A stretch of DNA of 64,000 bases from Cupriavidus taiwanensis (GCF_900250075.1 NZ_LT977071.1:124001-188000), one strand, 5' to 3'. Positions 1 through 9,087 are shown, numbered from the stretch's first letter. Notes: generated by a model from the letters alone, not told the origin. Made by a program: numbers and translations.

Positions 1-429
1 CGCCAGCATCTGCGGATAGCTTTCGCCAAGGAAGCCGTCGACGCAGAACAGCAGCCGCGCGCCGCTGTCGGCCAGCACCGCGCCGGCTTCGGCCCCTTTC
101 ATGCGCGTATTGAGCGGCACCAGCGCCGCGCCCACGCTGTGCGTGGCCAGCGCCGCGATAATCCACTCGGAGAAGTTGGGCGCCCACAGGGCGACGCGGT
201 CGCCGGGCTGCACGCCGAGCGCCATCAGCCCGCGCGCCGCCTGGATCCGGCTGTCGTCGAGCGCGGCGTAGCTCAGGCGCAGCCCGTCTTCCTGGATGGC
301 GATGCGCTCGCCGTGGCGGCTGGCCGCGCGCCGCAGCAGCGCGGGAATGGTCTCGGCAATGCTGTCGTTGGCCGCGGCTTCGATGCCGGCCGGTGCCACA
401 ATGGCGTCGAGGGTGTCAGATGGAGTCAT
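1..429 (-). CDS. Acyl-CoA synthetase (AMP-forming), 3' part cut by window edge
   Basis: Only the first 143 codons lie in the window; the gene continues past the left edge. The N-terminus (start MTPSDTLDAI) reads like a fatty-acid/steroid side-chain CoA ligase of the ANL superfamily: the segments GDRVALWAPNFSEW and ALVPLNTRMKG are typical of the N-terminal domain. The AMP-binding signature and catalytic lysine lie outside the window. Its ATG sits one base after the stop of the KshB-like gene, so it is the last visible gene of the steroid operon. In steroid pathways such ligases activate the side chain or the HIP propionate remnant; the substrate here is an inference. Confidence 0.85.
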   Translation of the reverse strand, partial: MTPSDTLDAIVAPAGIEAAANDSIAETIPALLRRAASRHGERIAIQEDGLRLSYAALDDSRIQAARGLMALGVQPGDRVALWAPNFSEWIIAALATHSVGAALVPLNTRMKGAEAGAVLADSGARLLFCVDGFLGESYPQMLA

Positions 430-430
430 G

Positions 431-1483
431 TCAATCCGGGAACTTCAGGTGGATCTCGCTGCTGGCCGGGCGCGCCTGGCAGGCCAGGGTCCAGCCCGCA
501 TCCAGGTCGGCGCGGTCGAGCACATGGTTTTCGCCGAGCGTCACATCGCCCTGCGTCACCTGGCACATGCAGGCGCCGCACAGGCCGGCGCGGCAGGAAC
601 TGGGCGCGGCCACGCCGGCGCGCTGCAGCGCGTCGAGCACGGTTTCGTCGGGGCTCACGCTGACCTGATGGGTGGCGCCATCCAGCTGCACGGTGAGCGC
701 GGCGCCGCGCATCGCGGGGGCGGCGCGGCCGGCATCGGGTACCACGGTGGCCGCGGCCGCTGCCGCCGGCGCATTGGGCAGCGATACGAAGCGCTCCACG
801 TGCAACTGCGCACGCGGCACGCCCAGCGCCTGCAGCGCGGCCTGGGCGCCGTCCATGAAGGGCCCGGGCCCGCACACAAAGCACTGCGCCATGCTCCACG
901 GCCGCACCAGTTCCTCGATCTGGCGCTGCGTGGGCGGGCCCTGCACGCTGTCGAGCCAGTGGATCACGCGCAGGCGGCCGGGATGGCTGCGCGCCAGTTC
1001 CGCCAGCGCCTCGCGGAAGATGATGGAATGCTCGTCGCGGTTGGCATACACCAGCGTGACCGCGCCGCGCCCGTGCCGCAGCGCCGCCTTGGCGATCGAC
1101 AGCACCGGCGTGATGCCGCTGCCGCCGGCCAGCAGCAGGAAATCGCCCTGCAGCGCGGGCGGCGTGAACACGCCGGCGGGTGGCATTGCCTCGATCGTGT
1201 CGCCGGCGCCGAGATGGTCGCAGATCCAGTTCGAGACGCGCCCGCTCTGCACGCGCTTGACGGTCACGCGCAGCGCGCCGTCCACGCCCGGCGTGCTGGA
1301 CAGCGAATAGCAACGCTGCAGCGGCACGCCGTCGACCGGCACGCGCAGCGTCAGGAACTGGCCCGGGCGGTAGGCGAAGGTCTCGCGCAGCCCATCCGGC
1401 AACGCGAATACCAGTGAATGCGCCTGGTCCGTCTCCGCGACCACTTCGGCAATCTGCAGCCGATGGAATTGCACTGGCGCCAT
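431..1483 (-). CDS. kshB: KshB-like ferredoxin reductase (3-ketosteroid 9alpha-hydroxylase reductase type)
   Basis: A 350-residue NAD(P)H-dependent electron-transfer protein. The order of domains is FAD-binding barrel (RPGQFLTLRVP near 55, RCYSLSS near 72), NAD-binding domain (LLAGGSGITPVLS) and a C-terminal plant-type [2Fe-2S] ferredoxin with cysteines at 297, 302, 305 and 335. This is the architecture of KshB, which feeds electrons to the Rieske oxygenase KshA for 9alpha-hydroxylation of 3-ketosteroids. No KshA gene lies in the window, so the partner must be elsewhere or downstream of the left edge. Related reductases (PaaE, HmpX type) share this layout, so the steroid role comes from the operon context. 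Confidence 0.8.
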   Translation of the reverse strand: MAPVQFHRLQIAEVVAETDQAHSLVFALPDGLRETFAYRPGQFLTLRVPVDGVPLQRCYSLSSTPGVDGALRVTVKRVQSGRVSNWICDHLGAGDTIEAMPPAGVFTPPALQGDFLLLAGGSGITPVLSIAKAALRHGRGAVTLVYANRDEHSIIFREALAELARSHPGRLRVIHWLDSVQGPPTQRQIEELVRPWSMAQCFVCGPGPFMDGAQAALQALGVPRAQLHVERFVSLPNAPAAAAAATVVPDAGRAAPAMRGAALTVQLDGATHQVSVSPDETVLDALQRAGVAAPSSCRAGLCGACMCQVTQGDVTLGENHVLDRADLDAGWTLACQARPASSEIHLKFPD

Positions 1484-1519
1484 GATGTCCTTGTTTCGTC
1501 GTTGCTTCCCGGCGCGCGC

Positions 1520-2284
1520 TCAGGCCACGCCCATGATGGTCTGGGCGTTGTCGATGCGCAGTTCCGCGCCATTGATGAAGCGCGACTCGTCCGATGCCAG
1601 AAACAGCACCAGGTTGGCCACGTCGCGCGGATGGCACATGCGCTGCATCGGCTCGGCGCCGCCGACCTCCTCCGGCAGCGCGGTGGCGCCGCCCGGCAGG
1701 AAGGCCGCGGTCATCGGCGTCAGGATGCCGTCCGGATGGATCGAGTTGCAGCGGATGCGGTAGCCGCTCTGCTTGCAATGGCCCGCCACGGCGCGCGTCA
1801 GCGCCGCGACCGCGCCCTTGCTGGCGCTGTAGGCGCAGAACGCGCCCATGCCGCCCAGCGCCGCCACCGACGACATATTGACAATGCTGCCGCCGCCCGC
1901 CTTCATCGCCGCGACCCCGTACTTGCAGCCCAGGAAGTAGCCGTCGGCGTTGATGCGCATCACGCGCTGCCACTGCTCCAGCGTGGCCTCCTCGACCGTG
2001 CCCAGCATCAGGATGGCGGCGTTGTTGACCAGCACGCTGGGCGCGCCGAAGCGCTGCTCGGTGCGCGCCATCACCTGTTGCCAGCCGGCTTCGCTGGCGA
2101 TGTCGTGCGGCACGAACAGCGCGGTCTCGCCGATCTCGCGCGCCAGCGCGTGGCCCGCTTCCTCGTTCACGTCGGTCAGCACCACGCGCGCGCCTTCGCG
2201 CGCCAGCAGCAAGGCGTCTTCCTTGCCGACGCCGCTGGCGGCCCCGGTGACGATGGCGATCTTTCCTTCAGTACGTTGGCTCAT
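1520..2284 (-). CDS. SDR, 3beta/17beta-hydroxysteroid dehydrogenase-like
   Basis: A 254-residue classical short-chain dehydrogenase. TGAASGVG near the N-terminus is the NAD-binding glycine motif, VNNAA follows, and YSASK carries the catalytic Tyr and Lys. The segment CNSIHPDGILTPM and the C-terminal FLASDESRFINGAEL resemble the Comamonas testosteroni 3beta/17beta-hydroxysteroid dehydrogenase as I recall it, which is the best sequence argument that this is a steroid operon. The start at 2284 is preceded by an AGGAG box and lies 17 bases inside the end of the upstream FAD dehydrogenase gene, indicating translational coupling. Likely reaction: oxidation of a steroid 3- or 17-hydroxyl to the ketone. 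Confidence 0.85.
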   Translation of the reverse strand: MSQRTEGKIAIVTGAASGVGKEDALLLAREGARVVLTDVNEEAGHALAREIGETALFVPHDIASEAGWQQVMARTEQRFGAPSVLVNNAAILMLGTVEEATLEQWQRVMRINADGYFLGCKYGVAAMKAGGGSIVNMSSVAALGGMGAFCAYSASKGAVAALTRAVAGHCKQSGYRIRCNSIHPDGILTPMTAAFLPGGATALPEEVGGAEPMQRMCHPRDVANLVLFLASDESRFINGAELRIDNAQTIMGVA

Positions 2285-3980
2285 GGGTAGTCTCCTGGTT
2301 GGTATGGGCCTGCTGTGCGCCGATGGAGCGGCCGGCAGGCTGTTGTGCGAGATGGCGGCCCGCGTTGCGTCCCGACCAGATGCAGTCGGCAAGCGACAGG
2401 CCGCTTACGTAGTGATTGGAGGCGATGCCGACGGCGGTGCGGCCCACCGCATAGAGGCCGGGTATGGGCGCGCCGCCCGCGGCGGCCAGCACCCGGCCGC
2501 TGGATTCCTCCACCGCTAGCCCGCCCAGCGTGATCGCCGGACACGGAAAGAGCCGGCTATCGGCCGAGATGTCGATGGCCAGCCACGGCCCGGTCTCGAG
2601 CGACGCGCACATGGCCGCCGACTTGCCGGCCGGATCGGGCGTTTCGCCACGCGCCGCGGCGTTATACGCGTCGAGGGTCGCCCGCAGCGCGGCGCCTGGC
2701 ATGCCCAGCTTGCCGGCGAGCGCCTCGATGCTGGCGGCGCGGCGCGCGCCGGCCAGCATCAGCAGCGCCGCGGGCAAGGCCTGGAACGCCCATAGCCGGC
2801 CGCCCAGGCATTCGCGCAGGGCCTCGCGCGCCAGCGCGCGGTTCAGCACCAGCCAGGCACGCCCGCCGTGCCGCTCGCAGATGGCATGGCCGAGCGTGGC
2901 GCCATAGGTTTCCTCGTTGCCGATGCGTGTGCCCTGCGCGTCGACCACGCAGCCGCGCGCCCACGCGAACGGCGGATTGATGAAGCGCCACGCCGACACG
3001 CGCTCCAGGTGCCGCGTGGCGCCGCCGGCCGATTCGCCGAGGCGGATGCCGCTGCCGTCGCAGCCGGTCGCCCCCAGCCGCCAGGCCTGCTGGTACTTGC
3101 CGGCGTGGCGCGCCACCATGGCGCGGTTGAAGATAAAGCCGCCGGTGGCCAGCACCACCGCGCTGGTCCGTATTGCGACCGGCTGTGCATGGCGCAGCTC
3201 CAGCTGCAGCACCAGCGCGCGCAGACGGTCGGCCAGCGCCGGCATGGCGTTGTGCAGGCGCTCGGCCAGCCGTGCCAGGCGCGCATGGCGCTTCTGGAGA
3301 CGGCCCGGCGGCAGCTGCCAAAGTTCGACGCCGACCACCGCGCCGTCGCGGTCCAGGATCAGCCGCCGCGCCGCGCTATGGCGCATGACCGTGATCTGCC
3401 GGTGGTCTTCCACCGCACGGCGCAGCACGCCATACAGCGTGCGGCCGGACATGCCGGGACCCTTGACGCGGTGGCCGCGCGGGGCGGGCGCGGCATGCCG
3501 CGCGTAGGCGGGCACCGCTTCATTGCCGGAGTAGTACAGGTAATAGGGCTGCGCCGGATACGAGGTCTTGCGCGGCGGCACGGTGGCGGCAAAGCGCACC
3601 CCCAGCGCCTCCAGCCACCCGAGCATCGCGCGGCTGTGCTCGCAGAAGTCCTGCAGCGTGGCGTCGCTGACCACCCCTTCGGTTTCCTGGCGCAGGTAGC
3701 CGGCCATCGCCTGCGGCGTATCGTCATAGCCCGCGGCGCGCTGGTAAGGCGTGCCGCCGCCGGCATAGACCACGCCGCCGCTCCTGGTGCTGGCGCCGCC
3801 GCCTTCGAAGCGTTCCGCGACGATCACGCGCGCGCCGCCATGCGCGGCTTCCAGCGCGGCGCAGGCGCCGGCGGCGCCGAGGCCGACCACCACGGCATCG
3901 CAGGCGGCCTGCCAGGGATGCGCGTCGGGGTCATCGAGCCGCAACGGGGCGTGGACGGGGGTGACGGCGTCGTAAGCCAT
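2268..3980 (-). CDS. FAD-dependent steroid dehydrogenase (KstD / 3-ketosteroid delta4-5alpha type)
   Basis: A 570-residue flavoprotein of the fumarate reductase/KstD superfamily. The FAD dinucleotide motif GLGAAG is at 33-38, followed by the ASTRSGGVVYAGGG glycine-rich segment; ATGGFIFNRAM and the C-terminal NHYVSGLSLADCIWSGRNAG close the FAD domain. It differs strongly from the second flavoprotein of the operon at 4556-6310 and lacks that protein's YPGAG active-site segment, so the two probably act on different bonds or isomers (for example delta1 versus delta4-5alpha). The substrate is inferred. It overlaps the next gene by 17 bases and starts 18 bases after the flavin reductase stop. Confidence 0.75.
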   Translation of the reverse strand: MAYDAVTPVHAPLRLDDPDAHPWQAACDAVVVGLGAAGACAALEAAHGGARVIVAERFEGGGASTRSGGVVYAGGGTPYQRAAGYDDTPQAMAGYLRQETEGVVSDATLQDFCEHSRAMLGWLEALGVRFAATVPPRKTSYPAQPYYLYYSGNEAVPAYARHAAPAPRGHRVKGPGMSGRTLYGVLRRAVEDHRQITVMRHSAARRLILDRDGAVVGVELWQLPPGRLQKRHARLARLAERLHNAMPALADRLRALVLQLELRHAQPVAIRTSAVVLATGGFIFNRAMVARHAGKYQQAWRLGATGCDGSGIRLGESAGGATRHLERVSAWRFINPPFAWARGCVVDAQGTRIGNEETYGATLGHAICERHGGRAWLVLNRALAREALRECLGGRLWAFQALPAALLMLAGARRAASIEALAGKLGMPGAALRATLDAYNAAARGETPDPAGKSAAMCASLETGPWLAIDISADSRLFPCPAITLGGLAVEESSGRVLAAAGGAPIPGLYAVGRTAVGIASNHYVSGLSLADCIWSGRNAGRHLAQQPAGRSIGAQQAHTNQETTHEPTY

Positions 3981-3998
3981 GCTGGCGCTTGCTCCAGG

Positions 3999-4559
3999 TC
4001 AGGCTGAACACAGCGCGCCCAGCGGCGCGGACGTGGTATAGGCGCCGTCGACGTAGACCAGCGGCGAGACCTCGCCGGCCAGCCTGACCTCGCGCAGCCG
4101 GCCGATAAAGACCGCATGGGTACCGTAGTCGAAGCGGCCGTCCTGCTGGCAGATCAGGTTGGCCTGGGCATCGCGCAGGGACGGCACGCCCAACAGGTCG
4201 TCTTCCCACTCGCCGCTGGTGAAGCGCGCTTCGCCCTTGAGCCGGCCGCTGCAATCGACCGCGATATCGCGATGGTCGGCGGCGAGCAGGTTGATGCAGA
4301 AGTCCGCGCCGTCATCGAGCGGCGGGTAGATCGACGAATTGCGGTTGATGCAGATCAGCAGCGAGGGCGGATCGGCGGACAGCGAATCGACCGCGGTCAC
4401 CGACATCGAATAGCGGCGCTCGCCGTGGCGGCAGCTGATCACGGCGACGGAGCGCGCCATGCGGCGCATCGCCTTGAGCATGTCATCGCGCAGCGCGCCA
4501 CCGGATGCAGCGCCGGAATCTGCGCTGGCATCCGCACTGGATTGGGGTCTGGCGCTCAT
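3999..4559 (-). CDS. hsaB: Flavin reductase, HsaB-like
   Basis: A 186-residue protein of the flavin reductase-like domain family (FMN-binding split barrel). The core begins near residue 25 (MLKAMRRMARSVAVISC), with SMSVTAVDSLSADPPSLLICIN and the C-terminal YGTHAVFIGRLREV as family hallmarks. The N-terminal 24 residues are low-complexity Ser/Ala. It would supply reduced flavin to the HsaA-like oxygenase at 6335-7528 of the same operon, as HsaB does in 3-HSA hydroxylation. Its ATG overlaps the stop of the KstD gene by four bases (ATGA). Reductase partners of other two-component monooxygenases look alike, so the assignment leans on context. Confidence 0.82.
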   Translation of the reverse strand: MSARPQSSADASADSGAASGGALRDDMLKAMRRMARSVAVISCRHGERRYSMSVTAVDSLSADPPSLLICINRNSSIYPPLDDGADFCINLLAADHRDIAVDCSGRLKGEARFTSGEWEDDLLGVPSLRDAQANLICQQDGRFDYGTHAVFIGRLREVRLAGEVSPLVYVDGAYTTSAPLGALCSA

Positions 4560-6310
4560 AGAGCCTCCTGTACTGGTTGAGCGGGGTGCGTGGCGGGGGG
4601 TTGCCGCGCATGCTGCGAGATCACGTCCGCGGCGATCATGCCGAAGGTCATTGCCGGGCCCAGCGTGGAGCCGGCGCCGGGATAGCTGGTGCCCATCATC
4701 GACGCGCTGGTATTGCCGATGGCAAACAGGCCGGCGATGGCGCTGCCGTCCGCGCGCAGCACGCGCGCGCTGGCGTCGGTGACCAGCCCGCCCTTGGTGC
4801 CGATATCGCCGGCATCGAGCCGCACCGCGTAGAACGGCGCCTTGCCGATCGGCGCCAGGCAGGGGTTGGGCCGTACCGCGGGGTCGCTGTAGTAGGTGTC
4901 GAACAGGTTGTCGCCCTTGCCGAACTCCGCGTCCACGCCGGTGGCGGCGTAGTCGTTCATGCGCGCGACGCTGGCGGCGAGGCCATCGGCATCCACGCCG
5001 ATCTTCTGCGCCAGCTGCGCCAGCGTGTCGGCGCGCACCAGGATGCCCGACAGGCTGGCCGGGATGCTGCGGTCCGGCATTACCGAGCCGGGCAGGATCG
5101 GCCCGCACGGGTACTTGTGGCGGAAGGTGGCATCGAACACCATCCAGGCCGGCACGCTGCATCCGGTCCGCTCGTGGTCGCGGTACATCGCGGGCACGAA
5201 CTCGGAATACGGCGCGGCCTCGTTGACGAAGCGCCGGCCCTGTCCGTTCACCACCAGGCAGCCCGGCATGGCGCGCTCGATAAACAACGCGCGCTGTTTC
5301 TCTTCGCCCTGCACCTGCACCGTGGGCGCGCCCCAGACGTGGGACATCAGCGCCACGTCGGCGCCGGCCGCCTGCGCGGCGCGGATGGCGTCGCCGGTAT
5401 TGTTCGGCGGCGTCGCGCTCCACGCAGCACGGGTGGGCTGCGGCAGGTATTGTTCGCGCATGGCCTGGTTGCGCTCGAAGCCGCCGGCGGCGAGGATCAC
5501 GCCGCGCAGCGCGCGGATCTCCACCACGCGTCCGTCCTGCACGGCGCGCACGCCGCGCACGGCGCCGTCCTCGATGATCAGGTCCTGCAACGCGGTATCG
5601 AGCCACAGCGGGATCGCGCGATCCATCATCGCGCGCCGCAGGCCGCCGACCAGGCTGTTGCCGAGCGTGAGGCGGCGGTCGCGCCGGGTCTTGCGGCGCC
5701 AGCCCAGGTCGAGCCAGTAGCGCGCGAACTGGCGCAGCGCCAGCCCGAACCAGCCGGGCGACCGGCACAGCAGCGCGTGCGCCTCGCCGGAGGTGACGGC
5801 CACGCGGCCACCGACCAGCGTGCCCGGCGAGGGCGGACGCAGCCGGTAGAACTCCTCGCGCAGCTGCGCGCCGTCGAACGGCATCGGGTCGAGTGCGCGG
5901 TAGCCCGGCATCGCCCCCGGCAGTTTCTGGAAGTAATCGGCATAGCGCGGCAGCGTGTAGTAGTGCACGCCGGCCCGCTGCTCCAGGTATTGCAGCATGC
6001 GCGGCGCCTGTTCGAGGTAGGCGCGGATGCGCTGCGGGTCGCCGTGCTCGCCGGTGCAGGCCAGCACGTATTCCAGCGCGCTGGCGTAGTCGTCCTGCCC
6101 GCCCGCCGGCGCGATATGGTGGTTCAGTGGAATCCAGATACCGCCGCCGGACACCGCCGAGGTGCCGCCGTACTGGCTGCTCTTCTCCAGCACCACCGCC
6201 GACAGGCCGCGGTCGGCGGCGCGGCAGGCGGCCAGCATGCCGCCGGCGCCGGAGCCAACCACCACCACGTCAAATTCTCCCGGCTGCATGCGCGCTCTGC
6301 TCTGGCTCAT
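4556..6310 (-). CDS. kstD: 3-ketosteroid delta1-dehydrogenase-like flavoprotein
   Basis: A 584-residue FAD protein. The N-terminus has the GSGAGG dinucleotide motif at 19-24, then the SSQYGGTSAVSGGGIW segment; the C-terminus has SYPGAGSTLGPAMTFG with Tyr543 and Gly547, matching the tyrosine and glycine that hold and polarise the 3-keto group in characterised KstD enzymes. Expected reaction: C1-C2 dehydrogenation of 3-keto-4-ene steroids, the step that with 9alpha-hydroxylation opens ring B. Length is slightly above the usual 510-575. The closely related delta4-(5alpha) dehydrogenases share these motifs, so the bond specificity is not certain. Confidence 0.85.
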   Translation of the reverse strand: MSQSRARMQPGEFDVVVVGSGAGGMLAACRAADRGLSAVVLEKSSQYGGTSAVSGGGIWIPLNHHIAPAGGQDDYASALEYVLACTGEHGDPQRIRAYLEQAPRMLQYLEQRAGVHYYTLPRYADYFQKLPGAMPGYRALDPMPFDGAQLREEFYRLRPPSPGTLVGGRVAVTSGEAHALLCRSPGWFGLALRQFARYWLDLGWRRKTRRDRRLTLGNSLVGGLRRAMMDRAIPLWLDTALQDLIIEDGAVRGVRAVQDGRVVEIRALRGVILAAGGFERNQAMREQYLPQPTRAAWSATPPNNTGDAIRAAQAAGADVALMSHVWGAPTVQVQGEEKQRALFIERAMPGCLVVNGQGRRFVNEAAPYSEFVPAMYRDHERTGCSVPAWMVFDATFRHKYPCGPILPGSVMPDRSIPASLSGILVRADTLAQLAQKIGVDADGLAASVARMNDYAATGVDAEFGKGDNLFDTYYSDPAVRPNPCLAPIGKAPFYAVRLDAGDIGTKGGLVTDASARVLRADGSAIAGLFAIGNTSASMMGTSYPGAGSTLGPAMTFGMIAADVISQHARQPPATHPAQPVQEAL

Positions 6311-6334
6311 GTTGGGTCCTCGTGCCGGTGCGGC

Positions 6335-7528
6335 TCAGATAAAGAAGTCCGTATTGGCGCGGCCCATCATCACGCCACCCAGGTTCTGGCCGAAGCGGTC
6401 CAGGTTGTTGGCATAGTGGGCGCGCGCCGCGTGCAGGTCGAGGAAGCGGCGCACCATCGGGTTGCTGCGGTAGATGCCGTTGCCGCCGGCGTAGCGCAAC
6501 AGGCCGTTGGCCAGCTCCGCGCAGCGCTGCGCCACCTGCGCGGACTGGAAGCGGAAATGCAGGCGTCGCGGGGTCTCGACCTGGCCGCCGTCGCGCGCCA
6601 CGGCCAGCAGCTCGTCGAAGTTGCGCTCCAGGATGGTCCGCATCTCGTCGATGGCCACTTGCGCGCTGGCGCACGCCATCTGCGCGCCGCCGTCTTCCGC
6701 GGTCTTGCCGCCGCCGTTGCTGCTGACGCGGCCGTCGGCATAGGCGACGAAGTCGTCCAGCGTGCCTTCCAGCGCGCCGATGCAGGCGGTGCAGACCGCG
6801 CGCACGAAGATCTGCGCGAACGGCAGCCGGTACAGCGGCACGTCATTGACGGCCAGCCCCGGGCTGGTGCCCATGGCGCCGTCGACGGCGCGGTGGGTGC
6901 GGTAGTCGGGCACGAACACGTCGTCGACCACGATGTCGTGGCTGCCGGTGGCGCGCAGGCCCAGCACGTCCCAGTTGCGCACGATCTTGTAGTCCGAGCG
7001 CGGCAGCAGGAAGGTGCGGTAGTCATAGGCGCCGCCCGGCTCGGCGGGGGGCACCAGGCCGCCCAGGAAGATCCAGTCGCACAGCTCGCTGCCGCTGGAG
7101 AACTTCCAGTGGCCGGAGAAGCGGTAGCCGCCCTCCACCGGCGTGACCTTGCCGACCGGCATGTAGGTCGAGGCGATCAGCGTGGCGGGATCGTTGCCCC
7201 ACACTTCCTGTTGCGCGCGTTCGTCGAACAGCGCCAGCTGCCAGTTGTGCACGCCGACCACGCCGTAGACCCAGGCGGTGGACATGCAGCCGCGGGCCAG
7301 CGCCATCTGGATGCGGAAGAAGGTTTGCGGGTCCAGCTCGTAGCCGCCGTGGCGGCGCGGCTGCAGCACCTTGAAGAAGCCCGCGGCCTGCATCTCGGCA
7401 ATGGTCTCGGCGGGGATGCGCCCGTCGGCCTCGGCCTGCGCGGCGCGCTGGGCCAGCGCCGGGATCATCTGCTCGGCACGCGCGATCAGGCGCGCGGCCA
7501 GTTCCTTGGGATGGTTGTCGTGATGCAC
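6335..7528 (-). CDS. hsaA: HsaA-like flavin-dependent monooxygenase, oxygenase component
   Basis: A 397-residue protein with the acyl-CoA dehydrogenase fold used by two-component monooxygenases (HsaA/TesA2, DszC). MSTAWVYGVVGVHNWQLALF and the C-terminal GNGIYRSNPMVRRFLDLHAA are characteristic, and the length matches HsaA (about 394). I chose the GTG at 7528 because AAGGAGA lies seven bases upstream; an upstream in-frame ATG at 7597 would add 23 residues with no ribosome site. The expected role is 4-hydroxylation of the phenolic A ring of the 9,10-seco intermediate using reduced flavin from the HsaB-like protein. It is the first gene of the operon running to the left edge. Confidence 0.85.
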   Translation of the reverse strand: MHHDNHPKELAARLIARAEQMIPALAQRAAQAEADGRIPAETIAEMQAAGFFKVLQPRRHGGYELDPQTFFRIQMALARGCMSTAWVYGVVGVHNWQLALFDERAQQEVWGNDPATLIASTYMPVGKVTPVEGGYRFSGHWKFSSGSELCDWIFLGGLVPPAEPGGAYDYRTFLLPRSDYKIVRNWDVLGLRATGSHDIVVDDVFVPDYRTHRAVDGAMGTSPGLAVNDVPLYRLPFAQIFVRAVCTACIGALEGTLDDFVAYADGRVSSNGGGKTAEDGGAQMACASAQVAIDEMRTILERNFDELLAVARDGGQVETPRRLHFRFQSAQVAQRCAELANGLLRYAGGNGIYRSNPMVRRFLDLHAARAHYANNLDRFGQNLGGVMMGRANTDFFI

Positions 7529-7606
7529 CGCGGTCTCCTTGTTGTGCCTGGTTTTGTGGCTGGCATCGATGTTTGCACCGGCGCGGCGGCGTGCCATCGT
7601 CTGTTG

Positions 7607-7613
7607 GGACTAG
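7607..7613. promoter_or_regulatory. GGACTAG motif upstream of the hsaA-led operon
   Basis: The 7-mer GGACTAG lies about 80 bases upstream of the hsaA start, in the 200-base gap between it and the luciferase-like gene. The same word occurs at 10810 (there as the palindrome GGACTAGTCC) and at 18459, both in divergent promoter regions of this locus. This is a candidate operator, supported only by recurrence. Confidence 0.3.
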
Positions 7614-7668
7614 CTGTTATCGCGGACTCGTATGTGCGACTTCGTGGTTGCGCCGGCCCTCACCCCCG

Positions 7669-7694
7669 CCCCTCTCCCGCAAGCGGGAGAGGGG
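7669..7694. repeat. REP-like palindrome, copy 1
   Basis: A perfect 12-bp inverted repeat, CCCCTCTCCCGC and GCGGGAGAGGGG, separated by AA. Copies of the same core lie at 15926, 16021 and 21537. It sits between the stop of the luciferase-like gene and the hsaA promoter. There is no T-tract, so it is more likely a repetitive extragenic palindrome than a specific terminator. Confidence 0.75.
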
Positions 7695-7728
7695 AGCAAA
7701 CCCGCGGCAAGCCAAACGCCTCCACGAA

Positions 7729-8880
7729 TCAAGCCAGCGCCCGCAGCTTCCTGCCCTGCTTGCGGAAATGCGGAATCACGTGTTCGCCGATATTGCGGAT
7801 GGTCTCCAGCTGCGCCCATTGCGGCACCGTGCCCATCTGGCAGATAAACAGGATTTCATCGGCGCCCGCATCGATCAGCCGCTGCACGTAGCCGATGCAG
7901 TCCTCCACCGTGCCGTAGGCGTGGTTGGGGTTCAGCATCATCATCGACGGATCGCTGAAGTCCACCGATACCTTCTCCGACGCGAACTTCGTGTTGATCA
8001 CCGCCTTGCCCTGCGCATCGGTGGCCGTGACATGCTCGTCGTCCCACGCCGACGGATCGGGACGCTCGCCGCCGGCATACCAGTACGACAGCGACTCCAT
8101 GAAATAGCGCTGCCCCTTGATGCCGATCTTGCGCGCGGCCAGGCCGTCTTCCAGCACGATGGTCGGGCACAGCGCCGCCAGGTGCTGGTGCGGGCGGAAG
8201 CCCACCTGGTCTTCCGGCTTGCGCGTTTCCCACGCGGCGCGGTAGATCTCGTTTTTCTTGGCGACATCCTCGGGGCCGCCGAAGCCCAGCACCAGCGCGC
8301 CCATGCCGCGCGCGCCGGCGCGCTGCAGCGTGTCGGCGTTGGTGCAGGCCAGGTACATCAGCGGGTGCGGGTCCTGGCGCGGCTTCGGGTGGATCGGGCG
8401 GCGCGGGATCTTGATGAACTCGCCGTCGTGCTCGATCTCGTCCTGCGTTAGGATCTTCGGGATCAGGTACATCGACTCGTCGATCATCGGGTGCAGGGTA
8501 TTGAGGTCGTAGCCGAAGGTGCCGGCCTCCTGCTGGGTGCCGCCCTTGCCCACGCCGAAGTGCACGCGGCCGCCCGACAGGATGTCGAGCGTGGCGATGC
8601 GCTCGGCCACCTTCACCGGATGATTCATTGCCGGGGGCAGGCACACCACGCCGTGGCCGATGCCGATGCGCTGCGTGCGTCCGGCGACGAAGGCCAGGAA
8701 CGTCTCCGGCGCGCTCATGTGCGCGTAGTTGGTCAGCGCGGTGTGCTCGACCGCCCAGACCACGTCGAAGCCCATGTCCTCGGCCAGCACCACCTGTTCC
8801 ATGATTTCATCGAACACCTTGTGGTCGCCGGCGCGCGAGGCATCGACGGTCTGGGCTTCATAGATCAACGAAAAACGCAT
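7729..8880 (-). CDS. LLM-class (luciferase-like) flavin-dependent oxidoreductase
   Basis: A 383-residue bacterial-luciferase-family protein. The N-terminus MRFSLIYEAQ, the WAVEHTALTNYAHMSAPETFLAFVAGRT segment and GGRVHFGVGKGG are the family's F420/FMN TIM-barrel signatures. The start at 8880 follows a GAGAGGGGA box. It lies upstream of the hsaA operon in the same orientation with a 200-base gap holding a REP palindrome, so it probably has its own promoter. In this neighbourhood a Baeyer-Villiger or hydroxylation step using FMNH2 is conceivable, but the sequence does not identify the substrate. Confidence 0.82.
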   Translation of the reverse strand: MRFSLIYEAQTVDASRAGDHKVFDEIMEQVVLAEDMGFDVVWAVEHTALTNYAHMSAPETFLAFVAGRTQRIGIGHGVVCLPPAMNHPVKVAERIATLDILSGGRVHFGVGKGGTQQEAGTFGYDLNTLHPMIDESMYLIPKILTQDEIEHDGEFIKIPRRPIHPKPRQDPHPLMYLACTNADTLQRAGARGMGALVLGFGGPEDVAKKNEIYRAAWETRKPEDQVGFRPHQHLAALCPTIVLEDGLAARKIGIKGQRYFMESLSYWYAGGERPDPSAWDDEHVTATDAQGKAVINTKFASEKVSVDFSDPSMMMLNPNHAYGTVEDCIGYVQRLIDAGADEILFICQMGTVPQWAQLETIRNIGEHVIPHFRKQGRKLRALA

Positions 8881-9087
8881 TGCAGTCCCCTCTCGCTTTG
8901 TCGGTACAAGACCGCATCCGGGGCACTGCGAGGCGCTGCGCCTTGGGCCGGAAGCGGCCTGCGTGATCGCAGTGTGGTCGGCGCAAGACGTCGCAACATC
9001 GTCTGATTGGATTATGAGCCGCGCCGGGCGCGTCCCTATCATGGGCACCGGGCATACCGCCCGCGCTGATCGAAAGGAACCGACACC

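Noticed and set aside
426..1973. 515-codon minus-strand frame across the KshB and SDR genes
   Set aside because: Arg/Ala/Gly-rich shadow in another frame of two well supported genes.
4577..7891. 1104-codon open frame on the plus strand
   Set aside because: It is antisense to the KstD and HsaA genes, has no family features and arises from high GC at codon positions.
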